DNA of 64,000 bases from Gordionus sp. m RMFG-2023 (GCF_954871325.1 NC_088777.1:29365366-29429365); one strand, 5' to 3'. Positions 22,140 through 33,389 are shown, numbered from the stretch's first letter. Made by a program: numbers and translations. The notes: generated by a model not told the origin, from the sequence alone.

Positions 22140-23335
22140 CTTTTACCTATAAAATTAGGAATCAAAAGATATAAAATAGAAAAAATTACGTTAAAAATAT
22201 ATTATATAAAAATCATTTTAAAAAAATATCAATCAAAAAATATATTTAAAAAAAATTATGACAAATTAAAATATCTTATCTCTAAAAAAAAATATCAATC
22301 AAAAAATATATTTAAATAAATAATAATAACACAAATAAAAAAAAATTTAGCTATCAAAAAATATATCAAAAAAAAATTTACGTGAAAAATAAATACATAA
22401 AAAAACCATTATATTAAAAAATATCAATCAAAAAATATATAAAAAAATAATATAACAAATTAAAATATATTATCTAAAAATTATTTTAAAAAAAATATCA
22501 ATCAAAAAATATATTTAAAAAAATAATATAACACAAAAAATAAAAAAAAATTTAGATATCAAAAAATATATCAAGAAAAAATTTACGTGAAAAATAAATA
22601 CATTAAAAACCATTATATTAAAAAATATCAATCAAAAAATATATAAAAAAATAATATAACAAATTAAAATATATTACCTAAAATTATTTAAAAAAAAATA
22701 TCAATCAAAATATATCCAGAAAAAATTTACGTGAAAAATAAATACATAAAAAACCATTATATTAAAAAATATCAATCAAAAAATATATAAAAAAATATAA
22801 CAAATTAAAATATATTATCTAAAATTATTTTAAAAAAAATATCAATCAAAAAATATATTTAAAAAAATAATATAACACAAAAAATATTTAGCAAAAAATA
22901 AAAAAAATATTTAGTCAAAAAATATATCAAGAAAAAATTTACCTGAAAAATAAATACATAAAAAACCATTATAATAAAAAACATAAAAAACCATTATAAT
23001 AAAAAATATCAATCAAAAAATATATAAAAAATTAATATAACAAATTAAAATATATTATAATATATTTCAATATATTTAAAAAAAAATATCAATCAAATAA
23101 TATATTTAAAAAACATATTATTATATCTAAAAAAATAATATAAATTATCAAATAAAATTTTAATCTTAAAAAAATTATTAATAATAAAAACAAAATTATT
23201 AATAATATAATATTAAAAAAATAACACATTGCCTAAAATAACCAGGCAATGTTCACATTGCCGGAATCTCACATTTACATTGCCTACCACTACCTCTCAT
23301 TGCCGAAAAAAGTGAACCAAAAATGCTTTTTAAGA
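22140..23335. repeat. Right arm: AT-rich satellite and outer tip
   Basis: A-rich repeats (aaaaatatcaatcaaaaaat; tttacgtgaaaaataaatac) mirror the left arm. The arm ends in the GC-containing tip around 23,230-23,310 with several ggcaatg/cattgcc words. The 61-residue open frame here is repeat-derived and has no protein signature. Confidence 0.8.
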
Positions 23336-24247
23336 AATGGAATATCATCCAAAGATAAGTCTTAAGACAAAAGTGAAATGTATTATAATTATTAATAATA
23401 GATCCATAAAATTACTAAATAATATAATATAACAAATATAATTTTTTATAAAGTGAGTAATTTTAATTTATTTATCTTAATAAAAGTAAAATATAATAAA
23501 ACTATTGATAAAATTAAATCATAAATTAAATAAAAAAATTAAAGCACAATACAAACAGTGGAATATTATATGTCGTAGATTTATAGTATATCTAATTTTA
23601 TCAATTATCATATGACAATCAAGTAATTTTTACCAATATAGCGAATTATATATTTTACAGAAAACTATAAAATATTGATAAGGACACCAGAAAATATCTT
23701 TTAAAAATATCATTTTTTATTTAATATAAATAGATGGTGTTAAATAATTGAATGTAAATTGTTGCTATATTTTTTATCAAGAGCATTGATTAGTTAAATT
23801 TGTTAAAATATTAACTGTAATATATTCTCTAACTGTCAAATATATCTGTAAAAGTGGAAGTTTACTTAGTATTTTGTAACTAATTCTATATAATAGAGGA
23901 ATATCAACTATATGTCTACTTACTTTTTATAAATAAATTTCTTATACTTGTTTGGAATAAATTATTACCATGCTTTTATAATAATGTATATACAAGTAAT
24001 TTATTATATTTTATATAAACCAATATAAATATATTTCATATTTGTTGTAGGCTTATTTTTTAAATTAAAATTAACCTCCTATCTTGTAAAAATATCTTAT
24101 GACTATATATAGACTAAGGTAACCAGGCCGAAAGCCAGGCAAAAGCGAGCCAAAGGCCCGCCTAAAATGGGGTTTGGGGGCATAGCCCCCAGTTATTTTT
24201 TAATCCCCCCCCCTTAGGAAAATCCTGGTTACGCCTATGTTCACAGG

Positions 24248-24490
24248 CAAGTTACAAATGGCGTCCCTAAACATCTATGGAATGAAAAACAAACGCGGTT
24301 CTCTTAAGTATGTTAGAAGTGGAAAAAGTAGACATTATAGAAATTCAGGAAACCCACTGTCCAGGGAATACACTGCAAACTTTAATGATTATAAAATTTA
24401 TTGCTCGGGTACCACTTCCTACAGCTGGTCCTGGATAGCATTCCTTATAAATAAACGAATATATAACTACATCATCAAATTCGTGATAAT
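24248..24490 (+). pseudogene. LINE endonuclease (APE-like) fragment
   Basis: After the hAT insertion the LINE frame continues as GKLQMASLNIYGMKNKRGS. In a shifted frame there follows VDIIEIQETHCPG (about 24,324), the conserved APE-type endonuclease motif with catalytic glutamate. Next come FNDYKIYCSGTTSYS (about 24,386) and AFLINKRIYNYI. At least one frameshift and a small insertion separate these parts. The protein would nick target DNA for target-primed reverse transcription. The copy is dead and is interrupted by a MITE at 24,491. Confidence 0.85.
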
Positions 24491-24683
24491 TAGTGTTGTT
24501 AAACGGCTGGATTATTCAATATTTCATCCAGAAAAATGTTACGCAAGCCTGAAGATTTTGCTCATAGAAGGAACATAGGTTTTGACATATATTAATGAAA
24601 TATCGAGGCTTAGGCATATTTTTGCTGGCTAATATATTGAGTTAGCCGTTTTAAAAATCGGCTCAAAACAAGCAACAACACTA
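24491..24683. mobile_element. TAGTGTTGTTAAACGG MITE, copy 1
   Basis: The left end is TAGTGTTGTTAAACGG and the right end is GCAACAACACTA. The inside contains ggctaactcaa-like and agttagccgtttt words shared with copies at 44.8, 59.8 and 62.0 kb. The flanking octamers match in only about half of their positions, so the target duplication has decayed. Confidence 0.8.
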
Positions 24684-25120
24684 ATGCCCATATCTGAAAG
24701 ATGCGGTTTTTTTTTTGAACACAAATTTTAACCCCACAATAATAACAAATTTCTGTACCCCACCTAATAGAAATGAAAGATCTTCATAGATAATGATAAA
24801 TAGGATTCACTAAGTGAGGATAGCATAGAAAAAACCAATCAACTAAGAATGGAGAATCGCTCGAATAACGACTTATGGAAGAACACAGAGATTACTACGG
24901 AGTGATAAAGGGATTCACATAGCGAAAAAAGCCTTCGATATTAATAAAGACATGAAAGAGAACAGAATCTATGACGTCTATATAAATTTAAAATATTTCT
25001 GTAAACCTTGCAGTCTTAGGAAACTCCTCTCAATAGTTTTAGGAAACGGAAAGGTAATTATTAACCAGGATGAACATATAGCATTATGACTTGATTATAA
25101 TACGGTCTTCGACTCACGGA
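24684..25120 (+). pseudogene. Decayed LINE linker region
   Basis: This lies between the endonuclease part and the hAT insertion. Short coding-like pieces are seen (for example around 24,985-25,090), but no long frame. It is assigned to the LINE by position only. Confidence 0.45.
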
Positions 25121-25629
25121 CATGGTTGCCAGGTTAAAATTTTCAAATTGCGCAAGAAATTTGGTATTTTGCGGAAGAAATATGAAAATTTCGGGAGAAA
25201 TATGAAAATTGCGGGAGAAATATGAAAATTGCGGTAGAAATAAAAAATTTACTAAAAACGGCTCGCAAGATCCCGGCCGGGCCGGGATTTTGAATTGACT
25301 TAATTATCCGCCTATTATTTTTTATAATTAGTTTATATAAATACAAATTCGGTAACTATTTTTCAAAATAAAATAACATCTTTATTAAAATATATTAATT
25401 TATAAAAAATAACCAACGATTTTTTTTAAATATAAAAGAATTAAACAAGATAAAATTTTATAAAAAAACAAATGATTTTAATTTTACAATTAAAAATATA
25501 TTTTATGTGAATGTCTCGCAAAACGACCGCTTGGAAATCTAACGTGTGTGTATAACATTATAGGGATAGGCGCTTAATTATCACTTATCACGTTTAAATA
25601 CATAATTAGGTACTCCAAAAATAAGAAAT

Positions 25630-26480
25630 AATACAGATGCAACTACAGTTGCGGCAATTTTAATCATTTATCTTGTAGTCATTCACAGAGCTACTTATCA
25701 TTACAATGTGGGTAGAATCTTTCCTCATAATATTTAACGACTCCAAGATAAATGAAAACCTTACTTGTAGAACAAAAATGAGCAAGGATATCATCAATGT
25801 TTTAGAACCTGAATTCAGGAGGTCAATTCTTGACGATTTGAAAGATGGGCATACATATGCAATTCTAATAGATGCATCTAATAAGGGAAATATTAAAATA
25901 TTTCTTTTGATCCTTCGCTATTTGAACAAAATTAAGGACGTTTCAAGAAAACTATTTAATTTTTTCCCCTCAAATAGTGAAAAATCCAAAGACATAGCTA
26001 ACCATATAATGGTAAATATAGCAGATTCGGGATTATCAATAAATTGCATGTCAACTTTCTGATCTGATAATGCCTCAGTGAATTTGGAAAAAACCACAGT
26101 GTATTTACAGAATTGAGTCAGCACAATGTTGGTTTCGATATGTTCGTAATACCCGTCATCTATAGAATTTTAAAATTTTATAAACCTTTAAATATTTCTT
26201 AAATAAAGATTATAAAAGCTGTCCTAACATTTTGAAAATTTTTTCAGTAATGAATGGCAGAGGTATATTTAGGAATGATTTCACATTTAGGAAATCTACT
26301 ATACATACTGTTAATGTGCAGTTGCAATCAGAAGAATCTTAACAAAGATTCACAAAATTATGCTGCAGATGTGTTAATCTTTACAGTTAAAAATGACAAT
26401 AAATTTTATGGCGGCATTGCTAAAACTTAGAATGTTCAAATATTTTAAAAATACCGATAGACATGAGAATATTGTAATGC
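25630..26480 (+). pseudogene. hAT transposase, inverted partial copy
   Basis: The plus-strand frame at 25,706-26,062 reads, among others, ILDDLKDGHTYAILIDASNK, then GNIKIFLLILRYLNK and SKDIANHIMVNIADSG. This is the start of the hAT catalytic RNase H-like core, where DASNKGN carries the first aspartate. Beyond 26,100 the similarity to the minus-strand copy (27,180-27,400) continues without an open frame. The C-terminus is absent and the sequence runs into the shared tail at 26,560. Confidence 0.85.
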
Positions 26481-26565
26481 TCTCCATTTTTGATTTACAA
26501 TGTAAAAAATATATTTATTTTATGCGAATGTATAAATAAAAAAATATGGAAAATTAAATATAATG

Positions 26566-28140
26566 TTAATTATATTTTATTTGAGATTTAAATAATGGAA
26601 CTAAACGTTTACCGTCGTTATTGAGATATTTATAAAATTCCAGGCATGACATATTATAAATTTGTTTAACCATTAGCTCGGCCTCTAATGTTGTTAAAGC
26701 AATCCGTTTTCCAGGGAGTCCTCTCAGGCTAAAAATGAGCTCGGATGAGGCATTAGAAAGAGGTGAGGAGAAGACATACTCGCAATTTTTTTCCAAGCAT
26801 GTATTGTTATTACGAAAAAATTCTACCCGTTTCTCCTCTGCTTTTAGACAATCTAACTTTAAGTATTCTGGCGAATCATAAAAATAGAGAGAATTACAAT
26901 CTCCTCAAACAAGACATCAATGTCTTTCGGTATTTTTAATATATTTATTAAATTACAAAAACTATCAATTGGCGGTTTCTGTTCCAAGGTCATATTTATA
27001 CATTTGTAAATAGAGTTATTAAAATCAAATTTTGATTGTAAATATTCTATAATTGTCTTAATAAAAATATCTGCTTCATTTAAAAATATATTAATTAGAG
27101 TATTATTTGAAAATTTAATATTTTTAGCAATAGCGCCATAAAATTTATTATAAATTTTTAACTGTAGAGATGAACAGAGCTGTAGCATGATTTTGTGAAT
27201 CTTTATTAATAAAGAATATTCTGACTACAACTGAATATTAACTGCATGTAGTAGATTCATACATGTAAAACTAATCTCAAATATGCTTCTGATTTTTCAA
27301 ATATTTAGGACATCTTTTAAAATCTTTATTTAAAAAGTATTTTTTTAAAGGTTTGTAAAATTTTAAAATTATATCGATGGCAGGTATTAATGATAACCAC
27401 CTGATAGGTACATATCGCAATAACTCACACAATTCCAAGTCAGACCACTCCACCAACTCTTTTAATTCATTAACACTTTTAGTTGATGAATTAAATTCGT
27501 TAAAACATCTCATCATAATTATTTCGACATCCACAGATAGTACATTCATTGCCTTCTTGCAAGAATCATGTAGTATATGGCATGTACAGTCAATTGGTAT
27601 TAATTCATTATTGTGCTGCCTCAATTCGGTAACTTTGGTTTTTGCCAAAATTTACAGAATTATCAGCGCAGAAAGCTGACATGCAATTCATTGATAACCC
27701 TGAATAAGCTATATTTACATTATGTGGTTAGCTACATCGTTGGATTTTTAACTATCCGAGGAAAAAATTTAACAGTTTTATTGAAATGTTCTTATTCTTG
27801 TTGAAATAGCGAAAGATCAAGGGAAATGTTTTAATATTTCCCTTATTAGATTCATCTGTCAGAATTGCATATTGATGCCCATCTTTCAAATCGTCTAGAA
27901 TTGACCTCTAGGATTCAGGTACTAAAACACTTGTGATAGCCTTGCTCATTTTTGTTCTACCACAAGTAAGGTTTGCACTTATATTGGAGTCGTTAAATAT
28001 CATGGGAAAAAGATCGACCCACATTGTGATGATATAGCTAGCTCTGTGAATGTTGAACTACATGATAGGTGGATACGATTTCCGCAATTGTAGTTGCATC
28101 TGTATTATTTATTATTTTTGGAGAATATTTTTGTATTGCA
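26566..28140 (-). pseudogene. hAT transposase, near full length but broken
   Basis: In gene order on the minus strand: a decayed N-terminal core (28,140-27,660), the frame 27,648-27,277 with CTCHILHDSCKKAM and LRYVPIRWLSL, the frame 27,188-26,859 (helical insertion domain), and 26,796-26,566 with the dimerisation motif SSPLSNASSELIFSL and the tail EAELMVKQIYNMSCLEFYKY. The enzyme would cut and paste elements with 8-bp target duplications. At least three frame breaks separate the parts. The order and all main segments of the family are still present. Confidence 0.85.
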
Positions 28141-28535
28141 ATCGATGTTGATATACTCCCCCTGTACTGACTTATATGAATTAAATGATGTTGATTTATT
28201 ATTGGATAAAAATGAAACAGGATAGAAAGAAATTTACAAACTAGACATGTTTTTCGAATAAATATTTAAAATTTATTTTAAAAATATAAAAATAATCAAT
28301 TACTCTCTCTCAAAATTATTATTTATATATTAAAAACGTTAAAATACTTTTAAAAAAAATTGCGGGAGAAATTAAAAAATTGCAGTAGATTTTTGCGGGA
28401 GATTTCCAATAGCGGTATTTTTGCGGGAGATTTCCAATTGCGGTATTTTTGCGGGAGAGAGATGTCTGCGTGTAAACTTAAAAATTGCGGGAGTCTCCCG
28501 CTGATGGGGGGAGACATGGAAACCCTGCTCACGCG

Positions 28536-28835
28536 GAAAGCAACTCTACCAACAAGCTTAAAAACAAACCTCCCCCCATCCCCGTCTGGTTTCTCCATAT
28601 GAATAAAATATTAACTGTAATCAAGAAACGTCGAAATAACAAAGCGCCAGGGCTGTATAATATCACAGCAAAATCCTAAAAATATTACCTATGACAATAT
28701 CTTCCTTCCTATTGCCTCTTTAGGAAAATATGGGAGAGCGAAAATATTCAGTGGAATTAAACAAATCCTTCCTATGTAACTTCGCTAAAATCAAAGACCC
28801 ACAGAAATTTACGATTACTAAGCCGTAGCCCTCAT
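28536..28835 (+). pseudogene. LINE reverse transcriptase, first motifs
   Basis: The frame at about 28,600-28,676 reads ILTVIKKRRNNKAPGLYNIT, matching the KAPGxDxI motif that opens LINE polymerase domains. The rest up to the next insertion is decayed but keeps coding-like pieces in other frames. It lies between two hAT insertions and continues at 29,695. Confidence 0.8.
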
Positions 28836-29686
28836 TAGAGGTCTCTCCGCTCGCCCACAAAAATTTTTTAAGAACGAGCAGGCGGGCAGATTAAAAAATT
28901 TTTAAACAATCGGAGGTGGTGGGTGGACGGGTTAAGAAATTTAAACAATGGGTGGGTGGGTTAAAATTTTTTAAAATCATTTGTGTAAATATTAAAAAAA
29001 ATTGTTCTTATGAATTTTTTTATTGAAAATTTAAATGTCCTTTTTTGGTATTATAAAACTTTTTTCTTAAAATAAATAAACTTTTTTATATATTTAAAGC
29101 TACTTTGGTGGAAACGACAAGAAAGAGATTTGCCATAGCTATAAATATTAGCAAGAAAAATATTGGCAATTCCTGCAACTAGTGCTTCTTTTGTGAACGA
29201 AGATTTGGCATTGCTGGAAGGTTTTTAAAACAAAGAAGAATCCGAAAAATGTCGATTCATCTTATTTTTACATTAAAATTACATATATAATATCAATTAT
29301 ATATATTTATTTTTTCATAAATATTTTATTTGATCGAATAAATTATCCATAATTTAAATTGAATATTTTTTTATGCTTAATATAGTAATTTCATGAATTA
29401 TAAAACTTTTTGTAGAGGTGTAATGCTGAAATTTTTTTTTATTAGATGCTTAGAAAAATGAAAGAATGGCCATAATTAAATTTTATAATAATGAGATTGG
29501 GTTAAAAAATTTATAAATATAGGGTCAGGTAAAAAATTTTAGACTAATGGGCGGGTGGTTATAATTTTTTGAAAACTATACGTGGATTCCGGCGGACGAG
29601 AGGTTATATTTTTTTGAAAATAAATTTTTTCAATACATTGGGTGGGTGGGCTTATGGTTCAAAAACCCGCCCAATGCAGACCTCTA
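28836..29686. mobile_element. 851-bp hAT deletion derivative (TAGAGGTCT ends)
   Basis: The ends are TAGAGGTCTCTCC and, in reverse complement, TAGAGGTCTGCA. The flanking octamers gccctcat and gacctcat match in 7 of 8 positions. G-rich subterminal repeats (gggtgggtgggtt) occupy both sides. The only coding remnant is the C-terminal hAT dimerisation segment at 29,140-29,240. The terminal sequence is shared with elements at 47.9, 58.3 and 62.8 kb. Confidence 0.9.
29101..29290 (+). pseudogene. hAT transposase C-terminal fragment
   Basis: The plus-strand translation gives ARKILAIPATSASFVNEDLA in one frame, then GRFLKQRRIRKM in another. This is the hAT dimerisation region, usually ILAIPATSASSER-FS-AG. 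Everything N-terminal to it is missing from the element. One frame change lies inside the fragment. Confidence 0.85.
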
Positions 29687-29694
29687 GACCTCAT

Positions 29695-29935
29695 ATCCTG
29701 TGTCTCCTTAAAAAATAGAATCATATCATCTACACCTCATCTTTTCCTCAAGTACATGTGCGCATACTGACAAAATAAAATATAAACTATAGCCAATATT
29801 AGCCCTGAAGATAATAATGCAGAAATGTTGCAAATACAAAATACCCTCCTACTTCACATTTGTAGGTTTTAGTAGAGGTTTTGATAATGTTAGCCATGCT
29901 GTATGGGAAACGCTGTCAGAGTGTGGAAGCGCCAC
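29695..29935 (+). pseudogene. LINE reverse transcriptase, KAFD-like segment
   Basis: The plus-strand frame around 29,815-29,931 reads IPSYFTFVGFSRGFDNVSHA, then VWETLSECGS. This corresponds to the FVDFxKAFDSVxHxxLW block of LINE polymerases. The first aspartate position is changed (FVGF). No downstream polymerase motifs follow. Confidence 0.8.
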
Positions 29936-30260
29936 TAGGGGGCGCAGGGGCTCTAGCCCTTAAAAAATTTGAATAGCCACTTGAAGCAAAAATTTATTTA
30001 TAATGGCTCCCTAATATACCCCTAAACTAAAAATAAATTTCTTGATAACCCCTTGAAAGATTTCTTTTATAATTTTATTAAGTATTATATATATATATTT
30101 GATTTTATTATTTAAAAATTAATTAAATTATCTAAATTTTAAATGAATGCTATTTTAATTATTAGATTAGATTAATACATATAAATTATATTCACTATAT
30201 ATCAGATTGCAATCAAATTTTGTGTTAAAAATGGAATGTCAATATCACTCATAATGTCGC
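29936..30260. repeat. Dispersed AT-rich repeat after the LINE
   Basis: It begins with a GC-rich scrap (gccactagggggcgcagggg). From about 30,108 it contains a repeat (tattagattagattaataca; tgtgttaaaaatggaat) that recurs twice at 37,375-37,580. No coding signal. Confidence 0.6.
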
Positions 30261-30261
30261 A

Positions 30262-30996
30262 TTAACAGTTGAAGCTTAATTGATTTTAATTACTTTAGCG
30301 GAATAGATAATTGATTTGATGACCATATCTTCATAAGTATTTATATTTGGCTCTAGTTTAACCTCTAAATCCTGTTTGGTCTTTCCTTCTTGTCTAAAAT
30401 AACACACAGATAATTTAGATATTTTATTTCCAAAATCATCCTCTCGTGTATCCTTAGGTTCAAATGAGGTGGGGGGAAGAGGTTATCATTTTCGTTTTAT
30501 CATTATTTATTTCTAAACCAAAAAAAAAACCAGCTTCTATGATAATATTGTACATTATTAATTGAAATCTCTGTAATTTCCCCAATCAAGGTCATCATCA
30601 AATGCAAGATTATTTAAATTACCAATTATTCGTTCCGAGCATAGTATTTTAACTTTTTTATAATGTTAACAAAGTTAAATAGTAGTAAATAGTAGTAGAG
30701 ATAAAACGCATTAATCCCCCCCCCCCCCTTAGGAAAATCCTGGCTGTACTTATCTCCTCCAAAACCCTTCACAAACTACAATGAATAACGGAATCGAGAG
30801 CTTTCTTAAAATATAGTGCAACGATGAACAGTTGAATATTTAGAATTACTGCTCTCTCAATTAGAATTTTTAACCAAAAATGGCTTCGAGTGAGTTATGT
30901 CTCTTTCTGAACGACATCATTGAGTTAACAAAGTCAGATTCTAGAATTGGTTTGAGTCTGTTTAGAATGATATTTGGGAATATCTTGTAAGCCATT
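30262..30996 (-). mobile_element. Minus-strand LINE, reverse transcriptase domain (part 2)
   Basis: Read on the minus strand from 30,996 down: AYKIFPNIILNRLKPILES, FRKRHNSLEAIFG, then (in other frames) an ALYFKKAFDSVIH block, a decayed catalytic LAFDDDL, and GLEINNDKTKM. These are polymerase motifs in the correct order. The upstream piece YLEDWRGISINSM is on the far side of the Ty3/Gypsy insertion (36,829-36,875) and joins in register. A C run with cttaggaaaatcctgg near 30,718-30,745 is a scrap of another repeat inside it. The motif style is closest to RTE-like LINEs. Several frame breaks. Confidence 0.85.
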
Positions 30997-31195
30997 TGAA
31001 GAGAATAACGATTATGGTGAGAGTAAGTAAAAAAATATTTTATTATTATTTTATCTCTTTTCAATCTACTATTTATATATTTTTTACAAACTAAAATTAG
31101 AATATAATATTAAAAAGGTTAACACATAAAATAAAATTGTAACTAAAATAAAAATATAATTTGAATAAATATAAGTTGAATTTGAATTCATAACA
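30997..31195 (-). repeat. 3' LTR of the Ty3/Gypsy element
   Basis: Matches 36,628-36,823 with few differences. On its internal side a polypurine tract (agaagaaggggaa on the minus strand, 31,196-31,208) primes plus-strand synthesis in this family. Confidence 0.92.
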
Positions 31196-31599
31196 TTCCC
31201 CTTCTTCTAAAAAGCCTTCACATAAGTTTAATTATGTTATCATAGTTAGTTTGTTCATCAAGTTGTTTCATAAGTCATTGTAATCGTTGGCTTGTCCCAA
31301 TCGTTGGTTTGTTTAAATCGCAAGCTTGATATCCTTATCGTAAGTTGTCCTTATAAATCATGACTTTGTCATATAGCTTGCTTGTCATACTCAGTTGTTA
31401 TTATTATCATTTTTCAAAATTGTTATTATCATCAGTAAGTTACGAATAATGAGAAATAATAATTCATCAAATTGGATATAAGAATAAATGAAGAATGATA
31501 AATGAATAAGATTGTTATATAATATTTTCAGCGTTTTGATTTTTTGCGTTTTAGTGTAAGCGTTTTAATATTTAATTTACTTTATACATTTTAATATTT

Positions 31600-33340
31600 A
31601 TTTTATATTTTAAGTTATGTAGTCTTTTAAGTAAACAGGTAATTGTTTAATTCGCACAGGTCTAGAAATAGGTGTTATATCGTTATTATCAGTAATTTTT
31701 ATATTTTTGTCCACACTTCCCTCCTTAAAAGAATCCTTAGAGTCATAATTAATAAGTGTGTTAAAACAGTTTCTAATTATTATTTGATCTAAATGTCTCC
31801 TCAAAATACCTTTCTCTGTCTTAATTTGGAGCATCATGTCACTTTTTTTATGTGTGATCATACCTTTGCACCATTTATCATCACCTTGTACTTTGTACCA
31901 AACAAAATCTCCTACGCTACAGGTTCTATTTCGTGGTAAAGTAACGTTTATTTTATTCTCTTTCTCCTCCAACGGTTTTAATAAGTCCCATTTAATTCTA
32001 ATATCTCGATTAAACATTCTCTGAGATGGTGTAACTCCTGTAGTATCATTACGCGTATTTCTGTAATTAAATAAAAATTTGCCAAGTGCGATATCTAGGT
32101 CAATTTTAATATTCCTTTTCATATGTGTTTTGAACGTTCTCACCATGCGTTCTACCTGGCCATTGGATTGCTGGTGATAGGCAGATGTGAGCACATGTTT
32201 GTGTTGTATATGCAAATTCGAATGTTAATTTTGAAAAGTGATTATTCATAAATAAATGGTAGACGAAGATAATATTTTTGGGGTAATTTGTCTATGTAAA
32301 TAATCTTAAATTGAACATAATATCTTTCTATAAATTTTATATATATATTCAAATATGCAAATTTTATATATTTAATTCTTCGAAAATTGTTTAATTTTTT
32401 TATATATATATATATACATTGTTAATTCAAAAAAGTTGAGTTTTTGAATAATTTTGGATTCTGCGAAATTTATGTTATTATTTTTAACGAACGATATTTG
32501 GAAATAAAATTAATAAAACCAAAGGAAAGAGTTAATAAAGAAAGGTAAACATACAATTTGATAAATTATAATTATTAAGCGAAATGACATATATATTTTA
32601 GGTACTCAAGGGTAAGTAATTAAACATCATTATTATTAGAATTAATCTTTTATTTAATTTTAGAAAGATTTAACAAACCTATAATTCTTAAATTGCTCTC
32701 CCAATACTGATTAAACACCCTGAGTAAGTTCGGAATTATAACAGTTTGATACCAAAATTGTTGCAAAATTTTTCAAAATCGTTACTCGTAAAGTTAGTAC
32801 CATTATCAGTAACTATAGTTTCAGGTATTCCATATAGCGAGATAGTTTTAAAAATTTCTTTTAAAGTAACATCAGTCGTAATATTTTTAACAGGAATAAT
32901 AAATGGAAATTTGCTGTAGGCATCGACTATAATCAACCAATTTTTTGTGAAAAACGGACCCGCATAATCTATGTGTACCCTTTCAAACGGTTTGGTTGCC
33001 GAAACCCATGGTTTTTGTATTTTAGTAGGATTATCATGATATATGTTACAATCGTCACAACTTTTCACTTCCATTACTATGTCATTGTTTATACCAGGCC
33101 ACCACATGTAATCTTTGGCTAAGGATTTGATTTGTCCTGCTCCCAAGTGACCTTCATGTAATGACTGTAGTATATTTTTTCTCATAGAAGACGGAATTAT
33201 GATTCTGTTGCTTTTGTAAAGACAATCCTTAATTACACTTAATTCCAAATCAATGTTTTTATAAATATTATTCATTATAGGCCTGTTGTTTTTAATATCA
33301 TTCATGACTTGTTTTAATTCAAAATTTTTCAAAGTTTCAT
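31600..33340 (-). pseudogene. Ty3/Gypsy integrase region (fossil)
   Basis: Recognisable parts are the zinc-binding HHCC region (HEGHLGAG, CDDCNIYH), the catalytic core (HIDYAGPFF; VTDNGTNF), the conserved YHQQSNGQVERMV block, and a C-terminal chromatin- or DNA-binding stretch. The enzyme would insert the element's cDNA. The region is broken. Confidence 0.85.
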
Positions 33341-33389
33341 CACGAATTTGAATAAAATTAATAGGTAAATCTCCATATTCATTTATTAT

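Larger units (their letters stand above)
18622..23335. repeat. Giant inverted repeat (fold-back) about 4.7 kb long
   Basis: The outer tips match in reverse complement: 18,646-18,715 (ggcaatg words; gaggtagtggtaggcaatgt; aaatgtgagat) pairs with 23,240-23,310, and an aaaagcattt box lies outside each tip. Moving inward, both arms have a T-rich/A-rich repeat of about 195 bp, then 119-bp satellite monomers. The left arm has about 10 monomers and the right about 5, so the arms are unequal. In build it resembles Drosophila fold-back (FB) elements, whose long inverted ends also consist of tandem repeats; there is no evidence of common descent. Confidence 0.9.
18399..24239. mobile_element. 5.84-kb hAT-like element with a satellite-built fold-back core
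   Basis: The ends are inverted repeats: the left reads CATAGGCGTAGCTATGG, and the right in reverse complement reads CATAGGCGTAACCAGG. Both sides are flanked by a perfect 8-bp duplication, TTCACAGG (18,391-18,398 and 24,240-24,247). The join of the flanks restores the LINE reading MENKFTGKLQMASLN, which confirms the insertion. End sequence and target size fit the hAT superfamily. No transposase frame is present. Inside, 18,622-23,335 is a giant inverted repeat made of two satellite families around a 360-bp spacer. The 900 bp on the right side (23,336-24,239) are AT-rich, ending in a GC-rich block (ggggtttgggggcatagccc) and a C run. Confidence 0.9.
25121..28527 (-). mobile_element. hAT element with head-to-head duplicated transposase
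   Basis: The left end CATGGTTGCCAGGTTAAAAT and the right end (reverse complement CAGGGTTTCCATG) are diverged versions of CAGGGTTGCCAGGTC. Both are followed by repeated gcgggagaaat or gcgggagattt words. The flanks read ctcacgga on the left and ctcacgcgga on the right, a damaged 8-bp target duplication. A nearly complete but broken transposase lies on the minus strand (26,566-28,140). A second, partial copy in the opposite orientation fills the left half (25,630-26,480, plus strand). Both outer ends are therefore 5'-type ends. The element at 7.3-9.4 kb has the same arrangement. Confidence 0.85.
18140..29935 (+). mobile_element. Plus-strand LINE split by four nested DNA elements
   Basis: One non-LTR retrotransposon can be followed through five separated segments: an ORF start at 18,376-18,398 (MENKFTG), an endonuclease at 24,248-24,490, a decayed linker at 24,684-25,120, a reverse transcriptase start at 28,536-28,835 and a palm segment at 29,695-29,935. 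Between them lie a hAT with a fold-back core, a MITE, a head-to-head hAT and a hAT deletion derivative. The first, third and fourth have recognisable 8-bp target duplications in the LINE sequence (perfect, partial, 7 of 8). The 5' limit is uncertain. The remaining polymerase and the tail are not seen after about 29,935. Confidence 0.8.

Noticed and set aside
18622-23335. Giant palindrome as an assembly artefact
   Set aside because: The arms are unequal in monomer number and differ in sequence, and the whole lies between proper element ends with a perfect target duplication. A mirrored mis-join would give identical arms and no duplication. Long reads should still be checked.
18399-24239. Polinton or other large virus-like element
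   Set aside because: The target duplication is 8 bp rather than 6, and no polymerase, integrase or capsid-like frame exists in the element.
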